Shown here one piece after another: positions 16,173 to 23,924 of a stretch of DNA of 64,000 nt. Both the position numbers and the translations under genes were made by a program. The stretch lies in contig CANMFQ010000007.1 in the NCBI GenBank assembly GCA_947497145.1, positions 1-64,000 of the forward strand, written 5' to 3'. Numbering within the stretch: the stretch's first letter is position 1; every line of letters begins with the position of its first letter. This DNA is from an uncultured Flavobacteriaceae bacterium. Lineage in GTDB: Bacteria > Bacteroidota > Bacteroidia > Flavobacteriales > Flavobacteriaceae. The notes under the pieces were generated by a model. The model did no database searches, had not been told where the DNA came from, and saw only the letters and a list, made by a program, of their open reading frames with translations.

Positions 16173-16463
16173 TTACCGTCCAATTAGTTTTTCAAGGGCA
16201 TCAATATGTTTTTGAAAAGCTGCTTTTCCTAAGGGGGTAGCAGAATAACGTGTATTTGGCTTTCTGCCTATAAACTGTTTTTCAACTTTTACGTATGCCT
16301 CTTTTTCTAGCGCCTTTGTATGACTAGCTAAATTGCCATCTGTTGCTCCTAATAGCTCTTTGAGCATATTAAAATCGGCATAATCATTCACCATAAGAAT
16401 TGACATAATGCCCAAACGTATACGGTGATCAAATGCTTTATTTATGTTGTTTATGATACTCAT
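16173..16463 (-). CDS. Winged-helix transcriptional regulator (HTH_34-like)
   Basis: 96 aa, one domain. The recognition region DFNMLKELLGATDGNLASHT followed by LEKEAYVKVEKQFIGRKPNT and YSATPLGKAAFQKHI is the PF13601-type winged helix (helix-turn-helix, wing with GRKP.T.Y, C-terminal helix). Such proteins are dimeric repressors or activators that sense unknown signals. It is 54 bp downstream of the 201-aa membrane protein gene and upstream of the Coq4-like gene. The two palindromes at 16134 and 17132 are candidate operators, giving probable autoregulation of 17123-16173 and control of the downstream membrane cluster. Confidence 0.85.
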   Translation of the reverse strand: MSIINNINKAFDHRIRLGIMSILMVNDYADFNMLKELLGATDGNLASHTKALEKEAYVKVEKQFIGRKPNTRYSATPLGKAAFQKHIDALEKLIGR

Positions 16464-16517
16464 TTAGTTGTTGTTTCAGTAGCCTATTTAGTGGGCTAGA
16501 AGGCAATATAGTATAGG

Positions 16518-17123
16518 TTATTTTCGATCATATTTAAAATGCATCAACGACCCGTAGAGGATATGACAAACCCCAAAACCTGCTGCCCAAAAGAATAAAC
16601 CATAGCCCGTAAAGTAGGCAGATAACAGCCCCAATATAATCACGGTAATACCTAGGTAGCGAACATCACGTAGGGTGTATTTGCTGGCGTTTAAACATGC
16701 CATTCCGTAAAAAATAAGGGTTGATGGCGCTATCATTATCCAGTACTCCAATCGTATTAACAGTAAAACAAAAATACCACCAGTTAGTAACGGAATCAAA
16801 AAATTGGCCAACAATCGTTTTGATGAGGTATTCCAAATAGATTCACCACTTTTTTTCGCCTTTCTAAAAGTCAGTAGGGCAGCGGTTATTATAGCCAATA
16901 AGGCTACCGCTGTAGCTACAGCAAGTAGAGCCATTTGAATATCTTGGTAACTATCAAACTTCCAATCACTGGGGTAGAGTATTAAATAGGCAATATAAGC
17001 ACCTATTAAAGCATATATGCCAGCTAAGATGCCTGATAATCCACTCAATGAGATAAACCGTGATGATCGGCTCATCATATTTTTAATTTCGGAAATGTCG
17101 TCTAGGTATTTGCTTGAATCCAT
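16518..17123 (-). CDS. Membrane protein paired with the winged-helix regulator
   Basis: 201 aa. A short cytosolic start (DSSKYLDDISEIKNMMSRSS) is followed by about six hydrophobic helices and a basic C-terminus. The arrangement of a soluble N-terminal helix carrying I..I..MM.RS..F and membrane segments in front of a small winged-helix gene recurs in Bacteroidota as far as I recall. It is the first gene of the regulator operon, with a palindrome 8 bp before the ATG. A sensor or membrane partner for the regulator is plausible; not proven. Confidence 0.7.
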   Translation of the reverse strand: MDSSKYLDDISEIKNMMSRSSRFISLSGLSGILAGIYALIGAYIAYLILYPSDWKFDSYQDIQMALLAVATAVALLAIITAALLTFRKAKKSGESIWNTSSKRLLANFLIPLLTGGIFVLLLIRLEYWIMIAPSTLIFYGMACLNASKYTLRDVRYLGITVIILGLLSAYFTGYGLFFWAAGFGVCHILYGSLMHFKYDRK

Positions 17124-17131
17124 TTTAAAGT

Positions 17132-17148
17132 ACTTTGAAATACAAAGT
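17132..17148. promoter_or_regulatory. Palindromic operator before the regulator operon
   Basis: ACTTTGA-AAT-ACAAAGT matches the site at 16134-16150 with one change, within a shared 15-bp block AAAGTACTTTGAAAT. It is 8 bp upstream of the ATG at 17123, a position where bound protein would block transcription or translation start. Confidence 0.65.
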
Positions 17149-17502
17149 TAATTAAATATTTTAATTTTGAGTTATGAATTCAAAAAAAGTATGCGTTTTA
17201 TTGCAAGGGGTAAGGGTAAGTTGTTTGTTATAAGTGTATTAACAGTAAGTGAATATTGTTTTATAGAAGTATACCTTGATACTCTTGAGGAGCAGTTGTA
17301 GATTTGGGTACCTTGGATGTTTGCTCTTTTTTCGTGCAGTGTAGCGGTCTTTAAGTTAGATTAACGGAGATTTTGTTTTGTAAAGCATAGGTTCTATACT
17401 TTTAGTATCTTAAAAATTTCAGGGAGTAAAATTGGCAGGAGTATAATTTATCTCGATAAAAAACAAGCTATCTTTATATCCTTTGGAAACCGTATTTTTG
17501 AT
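17149..17502. other. Divergent intergenic region
   Basis: Promoter region between the leftward regulator operon and the rightward exonuclease gene. Apart from the palindrome at 17132 I see no gene, repeat or RNA. Confidence 0.4.
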
Positions 17503-18888
17503 GTGATGTATACGATTGTTGACATAGAAACTACAGGTAATGGTATTCTAGGAAATAAGATTACGGAGATAGCAATCTTTAAATATGATGGAAATACTGT
17601 AATTGATGAATTTACATCATTGGTGAATCCTGAATGTGAAATTCCGTATTTCATTACTAGTTTAACGGGTATTGATAATCAAATGGTACGCAATGCACCT
17701 ACCTTTAGGGAAGTTGTAGATAAAATAGATGAAATTACCACCGATACCATTTTTGTAGCACATAGCGTAAATTTTGATTATAACGTTATTAAAAATGAAT
17801 TTACGAATCTGGGACGTGAGTTTGTTAGAAAGAAGCTTTGTACCGTGAGGCTTTCTAGAAAATTACTACCAGGGTATCATTCATATAGTCTGGGAAAATT
17901 ATGTTCAGCACTTGAAATTCCTTTAACTGATAGACATCGGGCAAGGGGAGATGCACATGCTACAGTACTGCTTTTTCAAAAACTTTTGGCAACTACTGGG
18001 GCACAATCGGTTTTTAAATCCTTTTTAAATGCACGTTCACAAGAAGCAACGCTACCACCTTCTTTACCTCGAAAAGCTTTTGAGCAACTGCCAGAATTAC
18101 CCGGTATTTATATTTTTAAAAATGCAAAAGGAGCCATTATTTATATCGGAAAAGCTATCAATATAAAGAAGCGTGTGTTAAGTCACTTTTATAATAAATC
18201 TACCAAAGAAGTAAGCATGTGCCAAGAAATTACAGCGATAGATTTTGAGCTTTCAGGCAGTGAACTAGTGGCACTACTTATGGAGTCTGATGCCATAAAA
18301 ACCCATTATCCACCCTATAACAGGGCTCAAAAGAAAACGATTCAGCAATATGCTATTTTTTCTTATGAAGACAGAAATGGTATTATGCATTTGGCGCACA
18401 ATAAAGTGAAGGCAGCACCCAACCCTTTAAAAATGTATTACAGTATTACAGCCTGCAGAGAAGCAATAGAAGAGTTGTGTAAGGCTTTTAAATTATGCCC
18501 TAAATATTGTCATTTACAAGAAGGCGTAGCACATTGCTCGCATCATAGTATCGGAATATGTGCAGGCATTTGTACTGGTGCCGAAACAACCAGTAGTTAC
18601 AATGCCAAAGTTACTCAAGCAATAAAAAGTTTACAGACAGAAAACGATAGTTTTGTATTTCAGGAAAAGGGTAGAGTTGTGGAAGAAACAGCGTTTATTT
18701 GGGTTGAAGATGGCAGATATGCAGGTTATGGTTTTGTTCCAGAAGAAGAAACAATACACTCGTATAAAGATTTGGATGCTTTTTTGATTCGCAAAAAAAA
18801 TACCCACGAAAGCCAACGTATTGTACAGTCATATTTGGCTAAACACCCGTACAAAGAAAAATTTCCAATTACCGAGGCTATCCTATAA
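17503..18888 (+). CDS. DEDDh 3'-5' exonuclease fused to a GIY-YIG (UvrC/Cho-like) nuclease
   Basis: 461 aa with two nuclease domains. Residues 1-165 are a DnaQ-like exonuclease with all five DEDDh residues: Asp7 and Glu9 in VDIETTG, Asp92 in FDYN, His145 and Asp150 in HRARGD. Residues about 195-275 are a GIY-YIG domain: GIYIF (201), YIG (214), Arg224 and Glu261. The remainder contains several Cys (LCPKYCHLQ...HCSHHSIGICAGICTG), as in the UvrC N-terminal half. The UvrC C-terminal endonuclease and helix-hairpin-helix parts are absent, so it is Cho-like. A DNA-repair role is expected. The start could be either ATG of the ATGATG pair; the gene is monocistronic. Confidence 0.88.
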   Translation: MMYTIVDIETTGNGILGNKITEIAIFKYDGNTVIDEFTSLVNPECEIPYFITSLTGIDNQMVRNAPTFREVVDKIDEITTDTIFVAHSVNFDYNVIKNEFTNLGREFVRKKLCTVRLSRKLLPGYHSYSLGKLCSALEIPLTDRHRARGDAHATVLLFQKLLATTGAQSVFKSFLNARSQEATLPPSLPRKAFEQLPELPGIYIFKNAKGAIIYIGKAINIKKRVLSHFYNKSTKEVSMCQEITAIDFELSGSELVALLMESDAIKTHYPPYNRAQKKTIQQYAIFSYEDRNGIMHLAHNKVKAAPNPLKMYYSITACREAIEELCKAFKLCPKYCHLQEGVAHCSHHSIGICAGICTGAETTSSYNAKVTQAIKSLQTENDSFVFQEKGRVVEETAFIWVEDGRYAGYGFVPEEETIHSYKDLDAFLIRKKNTHESQRIVQSYLAKHPYKEKFPITEAIL

Positions 18889-18930
18889 TATGAAGTTTTC
18901 TATCTCACTACGGGAAAGCTCAAAAACAAA

Positions 18931-18961
18931 AAAAAGCAACTAGGTTAGCTAGCTGCTTTTT
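18931..18961. terminator. Bidirectional terminator
   Basis: Arms AAAAGCAACTAG and CTAGCTGCTTTT pair with one mismatch around a short loop and are flanked by A- and T-runs. It sits between converging genes ending at 18888 and 18987, and it resembles the hairpin after the neighbouring paralogue at 19656-19681. Confidence 0.7.
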
Positions 18962-18986
18962 CATGAAAAGTAAGTGTTGGGGAAAT

Positions 18987-19472
18987 TTATTTAAAAACCA
19001 TCACATTGGTATCACTATTTTCAGGGTCACCTAAATAAATCAATAGCTCATTATTTTTAATTTCGAAATAGGTAGCATTTGTACCTAAGTTCGTTAAAAA
19101 ATTGTGTTCTATCGCATTTTCTTCATCACTCCCACCAATAAGTGTTGAAGCAAGCTGATCAGTTTCAATAATTAAACGAGCACTGTTATCTATTTTAAAT
19201 TTTCCAAAATATCTGTTCAAAAGATTATTTCCATTAAAGTTGATAAAATTCTCATTTAAACTATCAAAATTTAGCGTTATGCTATCTTCATAAGCGCTAT
19301 CAACTGGAGTTTTAGTGTAATTGTTAAATGTCCAATTGGTATTATTTAAAGTAGTTAATGAAGCAGCTGTAAGTCTTGTTGAATTTTCAACAGGGGTTTC
19401 GTCGTTGTCTTTAGAACAAGAAGTTAGTTGAAATGCAGCTATGATGGTTAAAACTAAAATTACTTTTTTCAT
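18987..19472 (-). CDS. META/HslJ-like lipoprotein, copy A
   Basis: 161 aa. A lipoprotein signal ends at SC (Cys19). The mature region starts with SLTTLNNTNWTFNNYT, a META/HslJ-type opening, and ends in a beta-rich segment (FEIKNNELLIYLGDPENSD). It is a near-twin of the product of 19704-20189; most changes fall in residues 80-140. Probably a periplasmic or outer-membrane-anchored small beta protein; function unknown. Confidence 0.75.
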   Translation of the reverse strand: MKKVILVLTIIAAFQLTSCSKDNDETPVENSTRLTAASLTTLNNTNWTFNNYTKTPVDSAYEDSITLNFDSLNENFINFNGNNLLNRYFGKFKIDNSARLIIETDQLASTLIGGSDEENAIEHNFLTNLGTNATYFEIKNNELLIYLGDPENSDTNVMVFK

Positions 19473-19655
19473 GAATAGATTATTTATTGTTTTTTAAGTA
19501 GATGCAGATTATTGTAATAGGTTGCGTTTGAAGTAGAAAGAAAGTGATTTTTTTATTCATTAATCGGCTTTGTTCATTTGTACTTTGTTATGAGGTTTAA
19601 AAGTATCAATAAAATACCGACTTCAAATCACTGTAAATGGTTAGCGTATAAATAA

Positions 19656-19681
19656 AAAGCAGCTAGTTAACCAGCTGCTTT
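19656..19681 (-). terminator. Terminator of lipoprotein copy B
   Basis: AAAGCAGCT/AGCTGCTTT hairpin followed on the minus strand by a T-rich run. It is homologous to the one after copy A, so the duplicated unit included the terminator. Confidence 0.7.
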
Positions 19682-19703
19682 CTAAGTATATATGTTATAA
19701 AGT

Positions 19704-20189
19704 TTATTTAAAAACCATCACATTGGTATCACTATTCTCAGGGTCACCTAAATAAATTAATAATTCATTGTTTTTAATTTCAAAGAAGGTAGCACTTGTT
19801 GTTAAGTTATTTAAATAGGTGTTTTCTACAGCATTTTCTTCATCGGTCTCACCAACTAGTGTTGAAGCAAGTTCATTCGTTTCAATAATTAAGCCTGCAC
19901 TTTCATCCACTTTAAATTTTCCTGAGTATTGATTAACAATGTTATTTCCAGCAAACGTGATAAAAGTTTCGTTTAAAGTGTCAAAATTTAGTGTTATTCT
20001 ATCTTCATAAGCACTATCAACAGGAGTTTTAGTGTAATTGTTAAATGTCCAGTTGGTATTATTTAAGGTAGTTAATGAAGCAGCCGTAAGTCTTGTTGAA
20101 TTTGGAGCAGTAGTCTCCTCGTTGTCTTTGTCACAAGAAATTAGTTGGAATGCAGCTAAGATGGTTAAAACTAAAATTACTTTTTTCAT
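19704..20189 (-). CDS. META/HslJ-like lipoprotein, copy B
   Basis: 161 aa, same length and signal peptide as copy A (MKKVILVLTILAAFQLISC). Identical blocks include TRLTAASLTTLNNTNWTF and the last 20 residues. The upstream regions of both copies also match (for example GATTATTGTAATAGG before each gene), showing a whole-gene tandem duplication of about 0.72 kb. Substitutions lie mostly in the central strand region, consistent with diverging copies rather than a recent assembly artefact. Confidence 0.75.
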   Translation of the reverse strand: MKKVILVLTILAAFQLISCDKDNEETTAPNSTRLTAASLTTLNNTNWTFNNYTKTPVDSAYEDRITLNFDTLNETFITFAGNNIVNQYSGKFKVDESAGLIIETNELASTLVGETDEENAVENTYLNNLTTSATFFEIKNNELLIYLGDPENSDTNVMVFK

Positions 20190-20378
20190 GAATAGATTAT
20201 TTAATGTTTTTTAAGTAGATACAGATTATTGTAATAGGTTGCGTTTGAAGTGAAAAAAAATTAATTTTTTATCTAGGTTATTTAAATGAAGGAAGTAAAT
20301 CGCCTAACTAAAATTGCATTGGTTTATCTTTTTACCGCTTTAAAAATCACCAATTTTTCTTGTTAGCTGATGTTCGTT

Positions 20379-20483
20379 TTAACGGGTAGCCTTTCGTTTT
20401 ATTAAAACCGAGGCAATAAATAAAATTGAAAAATTAATACCTAATGCCAACGCTATATACAGGGGTAGCTGTTTGCTATATCT
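20379..20483 (-). pseudogene. C-terminal remnant of a membrane protein
   Basis: A minus-strand frame without a start codon reads one long hydrophobic helix (LYIALALGINFSILFIASVL) followed by the basic end IKRKATR and a TAA stop. It looks like the final helix and tail of a deleted membrane protein. The rest of the 20190-20680 interval shows no gene. Chance cannot be excluded. Confidence 0.35.
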
Positions 20484-20680
20484 TTATGAAAGAGAAATGA
20501 AAAACACCTTTTGTAAATGGTATTGTATTTAAAATCAATATTTTGCATGGTGGTATACATGTTTTTTTATAAATTTAAGAGAACAATATAGCAGTGCCGA
20601 AAAATACCCTTTTATGGGGGTTTTTATTCCCATTAAAACAGTGTACATTCATCATATAATAACAACTAAAAACCATTAAG

Positions 20681-21343
20681 ATGACCGATCATCATTCGCT
20701 TGAACAAATGGATATGTTTACTTCTGTCTTTATTTCAGAGAAAAATTTTTCCAAAGGAACTGGATTAGTACCCTATCAATTTTTATACGCATCACAACTT
20801 TATCAAACCATTTTTGCCGTGTATGGAACATTTAATTTTGAAAAATGTTCCAGTAAGGATAAAATATGTTTAAAAGACGTAACCCTGAGACTGGTAAATT
20901 ACAAGGGACCAATAAATCTTGGTCTTACAGATTTAGAATGTTTAAACTATTATGATAATAGCCAAGGACATAATATTTATTTCGGAGTACAAGCTTGTTC
21001 TAAAAAACTGCAAAAAACCGTAACATGCGAAGAGAAAATTGAAATTGTACAAGGAGAACCAACAAGAGTTACCTTTAATAGAATTTTAATACCCATGGAT
21101 GGTAAACTATTTGATCCAAAAAATAGACCAACTCCTATTCCTTTAAAGGAGGAGCAAGAATATTTTGATGAAGAATTTCATTTTAGAGATAACCCCAACC
21201 TTGGTAATAGACCATTAATGCCAGGTATGTATGGTTATCAAAATTTTGGTGCGAAGTGTTATAAGGAGGAAAAAGGTATGGAAAAATTGTTTATACCATC
21301 CCCTAGATGCCACCAAGGGTTTGTAAATATGTTTTATATATGA
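20681..21343 (+). CDS. Unknown 220-aa protein translationally coupled to a histidine kinase
   Basis: I do not recognise this family. There is no signal peptide or membrane helix. The sequence is rich in aromatic residues and has nine cysteines, some in pairs (CSSKDKIC, CSKKLQKTVTC), and a beta-rich middle (KICLKDVTLRLVNYKGPINL). The C-terminal half is polar and Pro-rich (KNRPTPIPLKEEQEYFDEEF, then NLGNRPLMPGMYGYQNFG). Its stop TGA overlaps the kinase start ATG (ATGA at 21340-21343), so the two proteins are made together. A signal-input or accessory role for the kinase is an inference from coupling. Confidence 0.75.
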   Translation: MTDHHSLEQMDMFTSVFISEKNFSKGTGLVPYQFLYASQLYQTIFAVYGTFNFEKCSSKDKICLKDVTLRLVNYKGPINLGLTDLECLNYYDNSQGHNIYFGVQACSKKLQKTVTCEEKIEIVQGEPTRVTFNRILIPMDGKLFDPKNRPTPIPLKEEQEYFDEEFHFRDNPNLGNRPLMPGMYGYQNFGAKCYKEEKGMEKLFIPSPRCHQGFVNMFYI

Positions 21344-23199
21344 AAATATGGGTTTTTACCTTTTTTTGCCTTCAGCCCTTTTTAATTTTTGGGTTTGATG
21401 ATAATGACTTAAGTACTTTTTTCTTTCATGTAAAGAGTTTGGAGTTTAGCAAAGCAAGAAGCACCCTAAATTCAATTACGGATAAGGATATTAAAAATGA
21501 ACTATCCCTTCATTTAGACATATTGTATTTTGAAGGTCAAAACCAGAACGATATTGTTCTAATTGACAAGGATGATGCCCAAAATAAAAAGACATACCGT
21601 TTACAGATTTTAAGGTTACTCAACCAAGGATACCATAGTTTGTTTAATGGGGAATTAGCTAAACTTGCTTATAAAAACTTTTACCAAGCGTATGAATTAG
21701 CAAATACCTATGAAGACCCTATACTACAAAAGACTTGTTTATTGGCTTTTTTAAAATATTATAATTTTGAAATTGCGCAAAACAGTAATGATTATCTGAA
21801 TTATTTACAACGTTTCAAGCAGTTGAAAACCGATCAGACTGATGCAATTTGGATTACCATTTATGAGATGATTTTTCACTCTAAATCCTTAACAAATCTT
21901 GATACTACCTATTATAAATTGGCAAAAAAACTAAATAAGTACGAACAAATTCTTTCTAGCGACAGTCCTTTATTAGGTCATGTGTATTATGAAAAGGCAA
22001 TGCAATACAATATTCTAAATAATAATTTAGAAGCTAAGCGATTTTATAAAAAGGCAATAGCTGTTTGTAAACCACACCCTTTTTTAAAAAAGATAGTCTT
22101 TTTTTCTTACATAAAATTAATGGTACTGGAGACTGATACAGCTGATTTTTTGAATGCGAGAGCGTTTTTAGACAGTGCTCAAAACTATATTAATATTGCT
22201 GACCCGCTAAGGTCTAGTTATTACGTAAACCTTTATAAATCACTTTTATTAAATGCCCAAAAGAAAAATGATAGTGCTTACGACTTACTCATGCAGGCCT
22301 ATAGACAAGAATTTCAGCTTGATTATAGGCGAAATACCTTGGAAGTTAATCGCTTAAACGTGGAGTTGGAAACTCAGCAGAAGGAAAGACAGATTCTTAA
22401 AGAGCAGCAGAGAGCTATTTCTAATCGAAACTGGTTTATTGCAGCTAGTGTTACCTTAATATTGGGAATAGGAATTGCTATTCTGTTATACAAAAACACT
22501 GCCAAAAAGCGAAAACTAGCAGAGCAGCAGCAGCAAATTGAGCACCAAAAAGTTGTAACATTATTGAAAGAACAAGAATTACATAGTATAGATGCCATGA
22601 TTGCTGGGCAAGAAAAGGAACGTATTAAAGTAGCCAATGAGTTGCATGATGACTTGGGGAGTTTAATGGCAACAGTGAAGCTACATTTTGATAATGTTAA
22701 GGTAGACCAAAAAGACCCCGCTTTAAAAAATGCCCAACGCCTGCTAGATGAAGCGTATCAAAAAATACGCACTATGGCGCATGCCAAAAATTCGGGTGTT
22801 ATGGCCAATCAAGGTTTAGTGCCCGCGGTTAAAAAAATGGCAAAAACAATTAGTGAAACCAATGCTTTGCAAATAACGGTTGAAGATTTTGGTTTGAATG
22901 AACGCCTAGAAAATGCACTAGAGCTTACTATTTTTAGAATCATTCAAGAATTGATAACCAATATTATTAAGCATGCCGAGGCAACAAAAGCGAGCATTCA
23001 ATTTACACAACATGAAGATAATTTAAACATCATAGTAGAAGATAACGGCAAAGGTTTTGATATTGCCGAAGTAAAACGAAAGGACAACGGCATGGGGTTG
23101 GGTAGCATAGAAAAACGTATCGAATTTTTGGAGGGTAGCTTTACCGTTGATAGCATTTTGCATAAAGGAACGTCTATTTTAATTGATATACCCGTATGA
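21340..23199 (+). CDS. Membrane-bound sensor histidine kinase (HisKA_3/NarX type) with TPR-like sensor region
   Basis: About 619 aa from the ATG at 21340, which gives a signal peptide (MKIWVFTFFCLQPFLIFGF). A helical, tetratricopeptide-like periplasmic region spans about 25-345. It is followed by a coiled coil, one membrane helix (WFIAASVTLILGIGIAILLY), a second coiled coil, and the dimerisation/phosphoacceptor region KVANELHDDLGSLMATVK with His436. The ATPase part has N-box IIQELITNIIKHAEA, DNGKGFD and GMGLGSI. This is the one-membrane-pass TPR kinase design common in Bacteroidota. The stop overlaps the response-regulator start (ATGA at 23196-23199), so the pair is cognate. Confidence 0.93.
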   Translation: MKIWVFTFFCLQPFLIFGFDDNDLSTFFFHVKSLEFSKARSTLNSITDKDIKNELSLHLDILYFEGQNQNDIVLIDKDDAQNKKTYRLQILRLLNQGYHSLFNGELAKLAYKNFYQAYELANTYEDPILQKTCLLAFLKYYNFEIAQNSNDYLNYLQRFKQLKTDQTDAIWITIYEMIFHSKSLTNLDTTYYKLAKKLNKYEQILSSDSPLLGHVYYEKAMQYNILNNNLEAKRFYKKAIAVCKPHPFLKKIVFFSYIKLMVLETDTADFLNARAFLDSAQNYINIADPLRSSYYVNLYKSLLLNAQKKNDSAYDLLMQAYRQEFQLDYRRNTLEVNRLNVELETQQKERQILKEQQRAISNRNWFIAASVTLILGIGIAILLYKNTAKKRKLAEQQQQIEHQKVVTLLKEQELHSIDAMIAGQEKERIKVANELHDDLGSLMATVKLHFDNVKVDQKDPALKNAQRLLDEAYQKIRTMAHAKNSGVMANQGLVPAVKKMAKTISETNALQITVEDFGLNERLENALELTIFRIIQELITNIIKHAEATKASIQFTQHEDNLNIIVEDNGKGFDIAEVKRKDNGMGLGSIEKRIEFLEGSFTVDSILHKGTSILIDIPV

Positions 23200-23813
23200 T
23201 AACTGTAGCCATAGCGGAAGACCATCAAGCTTTAATTGATGGTATTCAATCGTATTTAGCGTATGAAGATGATATTACCATTATTGGACATGCCAATGAT
23301 GGAGAAGCGCTGTTAGAATTGGTAAAAAGAAGGTCGCCAACAGTAGTGCTTTGCGATATTCGTATGCCCAAAGTTGACGGTATTGCGGCGGCTAAAGTTA
23401 TCCAAAAGGAATATCCAGCCACCAAAGTTATTGCTTTTACCATGTTTGATCAGGAACAGGCTATCAAACAAATGCTTGATGCAGGTGCGGTAGGGTATAT
23501 CTTAAAAAATTCGTCACTAAATATTGTTTTAGAAGCCATACGAGCCGTAGCCGAAGGAAAAACCTATTTTGATAATAAAATTCATTTACCTACAGCAACA
23601 AAAAATGGCTCTAAGAGTGTACTTTCTGCAAGAGAAAAGCAAATTTTAGGGTGTATAGCGAGGGGCAAAACATCACATGAAATTGCCAATGAACTGTTTA
23701 TAGGTAAGAGTACTGTTGATACACACCGTAAGAATATGATTCGCAAATTAGGTCTCAGTGGGGCAGGGGAGCTATTGCGGTATGCCGTAGAACGAAAATA
23801 TACATTTGAATAA
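23196..23813 (+). CDS. NarL/LuxR-type response regulator
   Basis: 205 aa. The receiver domain has the acidic pair in IAEDH, phosphoacceptor Asp54 in VVLCDIRMPK, a Thr/Ser switch in IAFTMF and Lys in GYILKNS. The C-terminal LuxR-type helix-turn-helix runs LSAREKQILGCIARGKTSHE, then ANELFIGKSTVDTHRKNMIR. It is coupled to the upstream kinase by a 4-bp overlap. Its targets are not in evidence. A strong hairpin at 23855-23894 closes the operon. Confidence 0.95.
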   Translation: MITVAIAEDHQALIDGIQSYLAYEDDITIIGHANDGEALLELVKRRSPTVVLCDIRMPKVDGIAAAKVIQKEYPATKVIAFTMFDQEQAIKQMLDAGAVGYILKNSSLNIVLEAIRAVAEGKTYFDNKIHLPTATKNGSKSVLSAREKQILGCIARGKTSHEIANELFIGKSTVDTHRKNMIRKLGLSGAGELLRYAVERKYTFE

Positions 23814-23854
23814 AGCGAGTACCACTATGGTAGGGCTGACATGTGCATATTAAA

Positions 23855-23894
23855 ACAACAAAGGTTTGACTTTTTTAAGTCAAACCTTTGTTGT
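23855..23894. terminator. Long perfect-stem bidirectional terminator
   Basis: An 18-bp perfect stem (arms starting ACAACAAAGGTTTGACTT) with a TTTT loop lies between the converging response-regulator and pirin genes. The stem carries the A- and T-tracts itself, so it can stop transcription from both sides. Confidence 0.8.
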
Positions 23895-23924
23895 TAGAAA
23901 TCGGTATCAATTTTAGTGTGAAAC

